DNA from: Pyropia yezoensis
Taxonomy: Eukaryota; Rhodophyta; Bangiophyceae; Bangiales; Bangiaceae
Direction of reading: 5' to 3'
Assembly: GCA_009829735.1 (NCBI GenBank)
Contig: CM020620.1
Location: 8,510,545-8,574,544 of the forward strand
Length of the DNA: 64,000 nt
Both the position numbers and the translations under genes were made by a program. Under the pieces are notes generated by a model. That model ran no database searches. It saw only the letters and a list, made by a program, of their open reading frames with translations, and had not been told where the DNA came from. The stretch's first letter is position 1; the number at the start of each line of letters is the position of its first letter. This document shows, piece by piece, positions 1 through 10,108 of the stretch.

Positions 1-2011
1 GGCGCCGCGCTCGACCTTGCCCCGCAGCGGGAAGGCGCGGGTAAAGTGCACGCCCGCCGACACGGCCACGAGGGTGGCGGCGCCCCCCGCCGACGCGGCG
101 CCCCCCCCCGCCGCGCCCGCGTCGGCGGGCGAGTCGACGGGCGTCAGCGCAAAGGCGGTCTCGGTGCGGAAGGCGTCGGCAAACGGCACGTCCAGGTTGT
201 GGCCCGAATACTCGACGAGGACGCCCGGCCCCGAGGCCCCCGGGGGGGGGGACGTGAAGGAGTAGGTGTGCGTCTCGACGACGCGGGTGGACTTGGGCCC
301 AATCCGCAACGCCAGGGGATACACGTACGTGACGGTGCGGGTGGGGTAGGGCGACGCCGCCGCCGCACCGGCGGCTGCCGCGTCGCCGCCATCCCCCGCG
401 GCGGCGGTGGCGGAGGCCGCGTCGCGCGCGGCGGTCGCCCCGGCCGGCGGCGGTGGGCGGGACCACGGGCCCACCACCACCTCCCGGTTGCCCCGCGCGG
501 CGTGGTAGGCGCGCACCCAGTCGCCCACAAAGAGGGCGTTGAATATGCCGGCGGGGGTGCCCGGCAGCACCGCGCGGGCCACCTCCGAGTGGCGGCCCGC
601 CTCGGCGCCCGACGGCGCATCCCACACGTCCGCGGCGGTCGCCCACACGGCCGCGCCCCCCGCTCCCGCCGCCGCCGCCACGGCCGACGGCGACAGCCAC
701 CCGCCGTCAACGCTGCCATCGTCACTGTCAAACGAGGAGGCTGGGGAGCCAGACGTGCCGCCGCCGCCGCCGCCGCCGCCCGCCTCGTCGGCCGCCGACG
801 TGGCCGTCGAGGTCGTTGCCGTGCCGCCGCCGCCGCCGCCGCCGCCGCCGTCACAGTCAGCAAACGACACGACGGGGACGGCCCCCGCGGCGACCGCGTC
901 CATGCCCGCCGAGCCGAGGCGCCTCAGTAGGGCGGGGTTGTCGCCCAGGGCGGCGCCCCGCCGCCCCCCCCCCCGCCCCCACCCGCCGCACGGCCAGCAG
1001 CGCCGGCCGCCCCCCTGCCTCCCGCAGCGTCGTCCACCTCCCCCCCGTGCACCTGCGCCAGGCGGCGGAGGATGGCCGTGTACGCCTTTTCCCGCGACGT
1101 CATGGACCCAAACACGAGCGGCGGGCGGCCTTCGGCGGCCACCAGCTCCACGCGCAGCGCGTTGGCCACCAGCCCCGCCTTGGTCTTGGCCACCCCCGCC
1201 ACCCGCGCCCACGGCAGCACCTCCACGGTGACGCGGCCAAAGATGTTGGCGTAAAAGCCGAGCGCCGAGTCGGTCACGTACAGGCGGCCCTGCAGGAGGA
1301 TCTTGCCGACCAGCGCCGCCGAGTAGCTACTCCGCACAGTGTCGGTGGGGGGGAGGCCCAGCTTGGCCAGCACCTTGGCCGCCTTGCGCCCGCCCGCCGG
1401 TGACGCCCCGCCCGCCGCCCCGGCCACCGCGGCAGAGTGGGCAAGCACCAGCGGCGGGGGGGCGCCGTCCTCCCCACCGCCGCCGCCGCCGCCGCCGCCA
1501 CCCCCACCACCGACAGACGCAGCCCAGCTACCGCCGCCGACGGCGCCCCACGTGGCCACCGCCGGGGACACGCCCGACGTGGCAGAGCCGGGGGTGGTGA
1601 CGCCGCCGCCGCCCCCACCCCCACCGTCCCCCCCCCCCCACCACCGCCCCCCCACCGCCTACGCCCAGACGCCCGCGCCCCCCCCCGCGCCCCGGCAACC
1701 CCCGCTTGGACCGCCCCCCCCCCCCGCGGCCGCCGCCACCGCGCCGCCACCGCCACCACCGCCGCCACCACCGCCGCCACCGCCGCCACCGCCGCCACCG
1801 CCGCCACCGACACCCGCCAACGGCACGGCGGCGGGGACGCCTGCCCCCGCAGCGGGGGCGGCGGCAGCGGCGGCGCGCCCCCCGCCGTCGCCAGCAGCAG
1901 GAGCACCACCACCACCACCACCACCACCGTCGGCCGGGTCGCCCTCCCGGTCCGACGACGCCGCCGACGAAGAATCCTCGTCCGACGGCAGCGGCGACAG
2001 GACGGGCGCCC

Positions 2012-2059
<48 letters not shown>

Positions 2060-2446
2060 ACGACGCCGTCGACGCCGTGTCGCTGCCCCCCCCCCCCCGC
2101 GGGCGCCCCCACCCGCACCGCCGCCGGCAGCGCCAACGGCGGCGAGGCCGTCTGCCGGTGGGGGAGTGGCCGCCGCAGACGCCGCAGCCGCCCCAGACGC
2201 GGGGGATGGCGGGTGCGGCGGCGGCGGCAGCAGCGGCGCGGCGGCGGCAGCCGCGGCGGGGAGCTTGGCACCGCCCCCCCCCTCCGCAGGGGCCGCCGCG
2301 ACGGCAGCGCCGCCGCCGCCGCCGCCGCCGCCACCGCCACCGCCACCGCCGCCACCGCCGCCGCCGCCACCGCCGTCGCCACCGCCGCCGCCACTGCCAC
2401 TGCCACTGCCACCGCCGCCGGTAGCGGGGGCGGCGGCGGCGGTCAT
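1..2446 (-). CDS. GRAM-VASt domain protein (Aster/Lam/VAD1-like), partial
   Basis: A GRAM domain is encoded at about 1047-1376 (minus), with hallmark blocks such as KILLQGRLYVTDSALGFYAN and IFGRVTVEVLPW. A VASt domain follows at about 1-615, with GIFNALFVGDWVRAYHAA, IGPKSTRVVETHTYSF and LDVPFADAF, and runs off the window edge at HFTRAFPLRGKVERGA. The pairing is that of Lam/Ysp, GRAMD1/Aster and plant VAD1 proteins, which sit on the ER at membrane contact sites; animal and yeast members move sterols. A C-terminal membrane anchor would lie outside the window. The start is the ATG at 2446, followed by an Ala/Gly-rich acidic-serine linker (PLPSDEDSSSAASSDREG). The reading frame changes at C/G runs near 2090, 1720, 1630 and 970; VASt and GRAM are each open but in different frames. 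Run-length errors, or short introns, could explain this. Family confident; exact N-terminus uncertain. Confidence 0.8.
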
Positions 2447-2921
2447 GGCGGCGGCGCGATGACGGCGGGCGGGGGGTGGCAGGGGAGGGGAGGGTGGCAG
2501 GGAGGGGGCAAGGGGGGGGGGGGGTGGGGCGCCCGCGCGTGCGCAGAAGCAGACGGCGGTGGGGGGGGGGGGGCGGGGGGGGGCGGGCGGGACGGAGGTC
2601 GCCAGGCGTCGGCAGTGAGAGGGAGAGTCGGCAGGGGGGGGGGGGGGGGGGGGGGGGGGAGGGTGGGGCAAGGCGGCAGCGCGTAACGGGGCGACAGCGG
2701 GGGCGGGCGGGCAGGGGCGGGGAGCAGACGGAGGGGGCGCTGTCCCCGGCCGGCAGCCGCTGAAGCAGCCCGCGCAGGCCGCGGGGCGAGTGGGCAGGCG
2801 GGGCGTGTGGCGGCGCCGCGGCCACGCGCGCCCCCCACCCCCCCCGCCCAAGGGGCAGCACCACCCGCGCACGCGCACGGGGCGGGAGGGGGAGAGGGGA
2901 GGGCGGGGGGGGGCGGTGGAT

Positions 2922-2959
<38 letters not shown>
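2922..2959 (+). repeat. poly-G tract, 38 bases
   Basis: An uninterrupted run of 38 G. It is the longest homopolymer in the window and lies between two divergent genes. Confidence 0.95.
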
Positions 2960-3443
2960 CGCGGTGGCGTGCGTAGCCGCGGCCAACGGCGCGAGGCGGC
3001 GGCGGCAACGGCGCGAGGGGTGGTGTGGGGGGGGCCGCCGCGGCTTGCTGTCGCTGCCGCCGGGGCCACCGCCGGGGACCCCGCAGAGGCAGGCCGCGGC
3101 GGGAGGACCGATACAGACCGAGGGGATATACCCGTCGGGCCGACGGGTAGGTTGCGCCGCCGGCCGGCCGGCCGGCTGGCCGGGCCGCCGGGCCGTGCAC
3201 GGCCCCCCCCGCGGGCGGCGGGGCGGGGGGTGTCTCGGGGACGGAACAAGTGGGGGGGCGCCGCCGCCGTGACCCGCTGTGACACTGCTGTGGCCGCGGC
3301 GGGGCGCGGGGGGGTCGGCGTCCCCGCCCGAGGGGCGTGCGCGGCTGGGGAGAAGACAGACTGCGCGGCTGCAGGTGGCGGCGCTGTCTGGGATGTGGGC
3401 GCCGCCCTCCCGCCCGCTACTGCACACCCCACCGCGAAAAGTC

Positions 3444-3470
3444 ATGTACTGTACATGTACATACTGTACC
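3444..3470. promoter_or_regulatory. cluster of GTAC/TGTACA palindromes
   Basis: Four GTAC cores occur within 27 bases, built around the palindrome TGTACATGTACA. It lies in the divergent intergenic region. GTAC is the core bound by SBP-domain copper/hypoxia regulators in green algae. Whether this lineage has such a factor is unknown, so a regulatory role is only a suggestion. Confidence 0.3.
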
Positions 3471-4743
3471 CTGATGGCAGCCCCCCCCCCCCCCTCGGCC
3501 AGCCCGGCGTGTGGGCGCCCACCACCACCACCTACCTCCTCTGCCGTCAAGTCAGGTGTTGCCCCAGCCGGCCTCTTGTCCTCGATCAAGTCAGGTTCTC
3601 CTCCCCCCCCCCCCCCCCCCCTCCCCCTCTGCCTCTCCCTCTTTGCCGCACGCGCCGTCCAGGCGGCGGTGGGTGGGTGTGGCTGTGGCTGCCGCCACAG
3701 CGTCTGGGTCGCCTCGACCGGGGCGCCCCCGCCCTACGGTCACGCCGCCGTGACGCACCCCGACTTGGACCCCCCCCCCCCCCCCCGGCCTCCCCCGTCT
3801 TTTTTCAGGTGGGGGGGGGGGGGGGGGCAGAACGATGGTGGGGGGGGGGGGGTGGGGGGGGTGCGCCGGATTTATTTTGGGTGCGCGGTGGGAGGATGAT
3901 GAGCGGGAGGCTGGGGGGGGGGGGGGGGGGGGGGGACTTGGCGGGACGGAGGGGTGGCGGGGGGGGGGACCTGTGTCTTGGCCGCCAGGGGAAAGGCGGA
4001 GGAGGGGGGGGGGGGGGGGGGGTGGGGGAGGGGGGGGAGGGAGGTGAGATGGGGGGACTCTCTGCCTGGCGGGGTGGGGGGGGGGGGGCACGCTGCTCTG
4101 CCGTCGTGGCCTGCCCTGCCGTGTCGTGGTGGGCGGGGATGCCACGGCGGCGGCGACGCGCCGCCCGAGGGGGGTGAGGGGGGCCCGCCGCCAGAGGAGC
4201 GGGGGGGGGAGAGGGTGGAGGGGGGGGGGGGGGGGGGGCTGCTGCTGCGTCTGCCCGCCTGCCTGCCTGCCCGCCCGCCGGCCTGGTGGGGGGGGCGGCG
4301 GGACCGCCGCCGCTGCTGCCTGCCCCCCCCCCCCCCTCCCGCCCGCCACCCCCACCGCGGGGGGGGGGGGCGGTCGCCGCTGCCGCCGCTGCTTGCCGCA
4401 GCGCCGGTGGCCGTCGCGGACGCGGACGCAGACGCGGGGGGGGGGTGGTGGTGGCGGCGCCGCCACGGGGACGCTGGGTGGGTTGTCGCCGCTGCCGCCG
4501 GTGGGTGGGTGGCGGCACCGGCGACGGCGACGCGGGACGGGTGGGGGTGGCCTCCTCTGGCTTCCCCCGCTTCCCCCCCCTCCCCCCCCCCCCGCCCCCC
4601 CCCGCTCTCCATTTCGTGCGCCGCCTTTTTTTCTCTCTGGCAACGACCGCGACCGCCGTCGTCACGACAACGGCCTCGACGTTCACCCCCTCTCTGGCTT
4701 GCCCTCCCCCTCCGTCCCCCGCTCGTGGCCTTCCCCCCCCCGT

Positions 4744-4760
4744 AAAAAAAAAAAAAAAAA
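4744..4760 (+). promoter_or_regulatory. A17 tract directly 5' of the start codon
   Basis: Seventeen A residues run straight into the ATG at 4761 in DNA that is otherwise strongly GC-rich. Poly(A) leaders aid initiation in some eukaryotes and viruses; here the role is inferred from position only. Confidence 0.35.
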
Positions 4761-5162
4761 ATGACCATGAAGCGCGGGCGCGCCAAGGCGGCGGCGCGCA
4801 AGTACGACCGCCCCCTCTCCATCCGCCTCGTCGTCGGGCGGCTGGACCAGGTGCCGGTGAACCACGCGCTCGTGTACGTCAAGTGGAAGGTGGTGTCCCC
4901 CACCACCGCCGCGGCGCCCGCGTCGGGCGTCACCCGCGCGGTGGCGGTGGCGGGCCACGCCGCCGACTGGGGCGCCGCCTTTACCATTGCCGCCACCGCC
5001 GCGGTGCGCGCCGCCGACACGGCGGTGCTGCTGCCGGTGGTCCTCCGCCTCAGCGTCCGCTGCCTGCGGCGGGGGGCGGTGGGGGGGGGGGGGGGGGCTC
5101 GTCGGGCCGCCAGGCCCGCTCGGCGGCGGCCGCCGCGGCGGCGGCGTCGGCGGCGGCGGCGT

Positions 5163-5196
<34 letters not shown>

Positions 5197-6751
5197 AGCG
5201 GCGGCAGCCGCGTCGGCGTCAACCCCCCCGCCGCCGTCGTCGTCATTGTCGTTGACGGCGTTGCCGCCGGCGGGGGTGGCGGCGGCGGCCGCCCTGGAGG
5301 GGGGCCCCGCCGACGCGTCGACGCGCGACGCGGGCGGCGGCGGCCGCTCCAGCGGCCCCGCCGCCGCCGCCGCCGCCACCACCACCGCGGCTGGCGCGGC
5401 GGCGAGCGCCGAGGGGGCGCCGGCGGGCGCCGCCGCCCCGCCGCCCGCCCCCGAGGTGGGCCTGCCGGTGCCCGCCAATGGGGCGCACGAGCGGCTGGGC
5501 GTCGTTGAGCTGGACGTGACGGACGTGGCCGCCGCCCGGGGGGCGCCCGTCACCCGGACGGCGCTGCTGCAAGAGTCGCTGCTCAACGCCACCCTCCGCG
5601 TCACCCTGCAGGTGCGGGTGGGCGCGCCGGGGGGGGGGCGCCCGCCGCTGCCCGCGCCGGCGGGGGCGCCGCCGCCCCCCGTGGGGGGTGCCCCCCCGCC
5701 CCTGCCAGCGACAACCGCAGCGGCGGCGACGGCGGGGGGGGGCGGGGCTGTGGCGGCGGCGGGGCTGCTTGGCGTGTGCTCCCCCGTGAGCGGCGTGGAC
5801 GGCGACTCGTTTTCATCGGGGGGGGGCGCCGCCGCCGGCGGCGGCGCCGACGCGGACCCGCGGCTGTCCGTGTCGACCGACGGGGCCAGCGGGTCGGGGC
5901 CGCCGTCTGGGCTGCCCCCGCCGGGCCACCCGGCGGCGGCGGCGGCGGCCGACCGCCGTGGCGGCAGTGGCGGCGGCGGCGGCGGCGGCGGCGGTGGGGG
6001 CGGCTGGGGGGGAGAGCGGGAGCCCGCCGCCGCCGCCGCGGTGGGCTCCCCTCGTGGGAGCGGCGGCGGCGGTGGCGGTGGCGGCGGCGGTGGCGGCGGC
6101 GGTGGCGGCGGCGGTGGCGGCGGCGGTGTGGGCGTGCCGCCGCCGCCCTCCCCGCGCGACTCGGCGGGGCGGAGCAGCAGCACGGCCAGCAGCGCGACGA
6201 CAGGTCTGTCCTGGTCCCCTCCCCCGCCGTCGGCGGCGGCGGCGGGCGGCGCGGCGCCGACGCCCCTCCCCGCCCCCCCCGCCGTGGGCACCGACGGCGG
6301 CGGTGGCGGCGGCGGCGGCAGCGGCGGAGTTGGGGGTGTCGCCGCCGGCGTCGGCGTCGGTGGTGGGGAAATCGGCGACGGCGACGACGGGGCGGCGGGG
6401 CTGGGCGTCCCCGCCGGCGGTGCCCCCCACGCGTCGCTGATGGGGCGCCTCCCCGAGTGGCGCTCCGACGCGCTCGGCGGCCTGCACGAGCGCATCCGGC
6501 AGGCGCGGTGCCGGGTGGCCGTCCCGCCCGCCGTGGTCGCGTCGCGGGTGGACGCGGCGGGGGTGGTGGCGGAGCTGCTGGCCGCCGCGGCGGTGGTGTG
6601 GGCGGCCGGGGGGGGGGCACGGGGGGGAGGGGGGGTGGGGGTGGGGGCGGCGTGGGGGGGGGGGGGGGGCACCGGTGGCGACGGGGAGGGGCGGGAGGGG
6701 GGGGGGGCTGTGAGCTCCATGACCGTGTCTGGGCCGGTGGGGCAGGCCTAA
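4761..6751 (+). CDS. NT-C2 domain protein (EEIG1/EHBP1/PMI1-type N-terminal C2)
   Basis: The N-terminus reads KYDRPLSIRLVVGRLDQVPV then HALVYVKWKVVS and DWGAAFTI, and after an Ala-rich insert continues ERLGVVELDVTDVAAA and LLNATLRVTLQVRV. This is the NT-C2 pattern: an N-terminal C2-like beta-sandwich found in EHBP1/EEIG1 and plant PMI1-type proteins, proposed to bind membranes. A long Gly/Pro/Ala linker leads to a final conserved-looking segment (LPEWRSDALGGLHERIRQAR, then an Ala-rich helix). The start is the first ATG after an A17 tract; a second ATG lies two codons on. The two halves of the domain are in different frames that switch in the G run at about 5082-5098, so a run-length error or a small intron there is likely. 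The family call is fair; the cellular role is unknown. Confidence 0.7.
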
Positions 6752-7100
6752 CGCCGCTTCACGCGGGGGGGGGGGGGGGGGGGGGGGACATGGTGCGGGG
6801 GGGGGGGGGGGGCACATGGTGCGGGAGTGCCTGTGCTGTCGACCCTCCCACGTCACGGGCGCTGTGGGTTTGGGTTTCCAGCGCGTCACGCGCTTCCCCC
6901 GGCGATGGCAGCCCGCCCGCCCGCCACGCTAGCGCCCCTCGCCGTGCGTGCGGCTGCACCACGGGCGTGGTGCCGCCGAGGCGGCATGCGGCAGCGGACG
7001 CGCGCCTGCCTGCCGCCCCCCCGGCCCCCAGAGCGGCTTCCTTGCTGGCAATGTACCCGCGGGGGTGGCCGGGCATGCCCCTCGCGGCCGGTCGTGCCGC

Positions 7101-7131
<31 letters not shown>

Positions 7132-7323
7132 TGCCGCTGCCGCTGCCGCTGGTGGCGTCCTGCCGGCCACCGCTGGGGTGGCCGCGCCCGCCCCCGCACC
7201 CCCGCGGGGGGGGGCTCCCGTGGGGGCACCTGCCGGCGGCCGTGTCGTCGGCGGCCGTGCCGTCATTGGCGGCGGCGTTGCGTTCAGGCGTGGCCAACCT
7301 GGAGAGTTCTCCAGGGGACAAAA

Positions 7324-7354
<31 letters not shown>

Positions 7355-7774
7355 CGCTGCCTCCCCTGCTCGGCGTGCGCGGGGTCGGCGGCCGCCGCCG
7401 CCACTAGCGACGGTGGTGGCGATGTCCACGGCAATGGCCACGGCGGCGATGGCGATGACGGTGCCGCTAGCGGCGGCCGCCGCTGGAGCGCGGGCCCGCC
7501 TTGACGTCTTGCCGGTGGTGGAGGAGGTGCCATCTGCGGCGGCTGGGCATTGATGCAACCCCCTGCCCCCCTGCGGCCTCTTCCGCCGCGCTCCCTCGGG
7601 AGCAGAGCGCACGGCACGGGTGCACGTCTGCCGGCCTTGACACTGGCTGCCTTGACTCGCGTACCGCGGGGGTGTGGGACTGGCGGGACGGGCGCAGCTG
7701 ACTCGCTCCATGAGACGAGCGGATGTGGGCACACGACAGGCTGGGCGGCTGTTGGCGTGGATGGACGTCTGCTA
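6752..7774. other. gene-free stretch
   Basis: GC-rich low-complexity DNA with G runs (31 G at 7324-7354) and CCG repeats. No ORF here has a recognisable or balanced protein. Confidence 0.6.
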
Positions 7775-7891
7775 TTGTGCGTCCCGCAAAAAGTGGACGT
7801 GCACGGGTCGTGCAGTGTGGGTTTGATTGGTCCAGTGGCCGACATTTGACATGATCACGACACGAGCACGTCCACTTTTTACGGGACGCAC
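7775..7891 (-). mobile_element. MITE copy 1 (Tc1/mariner-like ends), 117 bp
   Basis: Ends are near-perfect terminal inverted repeats of about 26 bp, starting GTGCGTCCCG(T/C)AAAAAGTGG, flanked by TA on both sides. The core includes GATCATGTCAAAT and CCACTGGACCAATCAAAC. A second copy lies at 12811-12926 in opposite orientation and is about 95% or more identical. TA target sites and the end sequence suggest a non-autonomous Tc1/mariner-type element; no transposase is present. Confidence 0.85.
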
Positions 7892-10063
7892 TACACCACG
7901 CGCGCGTCCCTCACGACAGACATGCTTTTTCCCCCTTCGGCACGCGGGGGGGTGGGGGGAGGAGGGGCGCCTGTTGCACTCGGGCAGAGGTGGACGCCGT
8001 CGCCCCTCGCCTCAACGTGCGGTTTGTCCTTTCCCAACGCGACGGCCTGCGAGGGGCGCGGACGCGCCGCGCGGCGGGGCCCCCTCGCGTCTCTTTTGCT
8101 TCTGCGCCACTCTGCCCTTCCTTCCCCCGCTGTCCTCACCCGCCTGCCTGCTGCTCTCCTCCCGGCGCTTCCTGCAACGCGGCCGGGGGAGGGTGTCTGG
8201 TGCGGCCATGGTCCGCCCCCCCTTGTGGGGTGATCCTGCACGTGGTAGGGGGGGCGTCCTCGCGGGGTGCGGCCGCTCCACCCACAGACCTCCCTCGCCC
8301 CCTGTCCTCGCCCGCCACTCCAGACGGCGGACACGCAGTGGCTACAGTGGGGAGGTGCTGCACCGCAGACGGTTTGGCAGTCGACTGGTCAACTGTGACG
8401 ACCCGGATTCCTTGCGTGGATGAGAGGTACCTGTGCCGTCCCGTATCTCTCTGTCCAGTCAATATGTGGTGATGTGACGGCGGACCGCACCACCACGCTT
8501 CGCACTCCTCACTGCCGTCTGCGTGGCCTCTCTCCAGCCCTGTGTTCACTGCTAGGGGTGCCAGGCTGCTGCGTCGGGTCACGGGGCGTTCCGCTGCCAC
8601 GCCCCCGACTGTTAGCCTTGTGGACCAGGGCGGGCCCTCCGTCTCGGTTCTCCAGACGAGCGCACAGTCAAGGCTGTCCGTCAACGCACCGTGGTGGCCA
8701 TGGCCGCGACGGCGGTGGGGTGAGCGACGCCTGGCTGGGGGGATGCGGTCTGACCAGGGCGGCAGGCCGCCTACAGACCGAGAGTTTGGCAGGACAGAGA
8801 GATAGACAGAAGAAAAATAGGTCTCAAAAGGCGATACAGCCCGTGTTGCCTGTGACTGTGTTTCGAGATAGACAGACCGATTTTGAACTCAAAAAGTCAA
8901 ACTCTCACCGTGACCCTCCTTGCCTTTGAACTGCTCTGTCACTGTTCAAACGTTTGCCATCGAGTGCTGTTCAAATGTGGCCTATGGCCCGTGCGTGCGC
9001 GTTACGCCCGTCGTGGTGCCGCAGCGCAACGGTGGTCGACACCACCTCCCCCCGCGCAGGCGGCCGTCCGCGACCACGTCATTCACCCCACCTCTCACCC
9101 ACCCCGCCATCCGCCGCCCCGCCCTACCTCACCCTGGCGTGGTCACCCTTTTCGCAAACGGCTGGCGCGGTCGCCCACCCCACCGCTTGCTCCCCTCCTC
9201 CCGCCTTGCTCCCCCCCGGCTGCGGTCGTTGCGCGCCGTTTTTTGTTTGTTCCACTACGTATTTCGTCGGCCTGCCGCGGCGGCCGTTTTTTCTTTTTTT
9301 TGCGTCCCCTCCCCTCGCCTCCCCTCATCCCCTTCTGGTCTTCCCCACTGACCCCCCCCCCCCCCGCGCGCGCGCCCGCGGGGGCCGCGTGCGGTCGGGC
9401 ACGCACCCAAGGACGCGCTGCCGCTGCCGCCACCGCCGAGTGTAGCACGCGCGTGGCGGGGGAAGGGGGGAGGGGGTGGGCGGGCTCGGCATCGGCCAAA
9501 CCACTCCGCGGGGCCGCCGGAACCCCTCCCGTATGGGGCCATTGGGAGGTGCGGGAGGGCGGGGATTGTGGGGAGGGGCGGCGGCGCGGCCTCGCGTGGT
9601 AGGGGGGGCCCCGCGGAGACGGCATGGGGAGACCCAGAGCGCGTGGCGCGAAGGCACCCGTCTGTTGGATGCCCCCACCGCCAGGCGAAGGGGGTGGCCG
9701 GGGCGTGGCGGTAGCAGCCGTGGCGGCAGCAGCCGTGGCGGCGCCCGTGGCGGCGGCGGCGGTGGCGGCGGCGGCAGCGGTGGGCCGCCCCTGGCGCGGG
9801 GCCGCCCAGAGGAGAAGGATGTAAGAGGGGTGCCCCGCAGGCGGGGCGTTGGCTATGGCTGGCACCAAGGTAGTGCGCCCTCAGCATCCGACGGTCTCCC
9901 CCGCCCCCGCCACTGGTGGTCGACGGCAACGCGGCCAAAGCGGTAGTGTGCCTGCGCGCGGGGACGCTGCGGCCGCTGTCACTGGCCGGCGCTGACGGCC
10001 GCGCAGGGACAAGGGCTGCCTAGGCGGCGGCGGCGCACCGCCCCTTTAACGGCTCGGCTGACG
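7892..10063. other. gene-free stretch upstream of the LRR-like gene
   Basis: No gene can be supported. 8800-8960 is AT-richer, with GATAGACAG motifs. 9140-9960 returns to GC-rich repeats. ORFs present are short, with random-looking composition. Confidence 0.55.
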
Positions 10064-10108
10064 TGCCCCTCCCTCCCCCTCTCTCTTCTCCTTCTCTCTT
10101 CTGTCACC
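10064..10108 (+). promoter_or_regulatory. pyrimidine-rich leader before the LRR-like gene
   Basis: An almost pure C/T stretch ends in TCACC directly before the ATG at 10109. Such CT-rich leaders mark initiators or 5' UTRs in compact algal genes. No TATA box is evident. Confidence 0.4.

Larger units (their letters stand above)
2447..4743. other. intergenic region between divergent genes
   Basis: No gene is supported. The stretch separates two divergently transcribed genes and should hold both promoters. It is mostly G-rich with many homopolymer runs, the longest being 38 G at 2922-2959. Long open frames here are low-complexity artefacts lacking any domain. Confidence 0.6.

Noticed and set aside
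1274-3589. Very long minus-strand frame, 771 codons
   Set aside because: It is open only because CCG/CGG repeats and G runs contain no stops. It crosses the GRAM gene out of frame and turns into poly-Arg.
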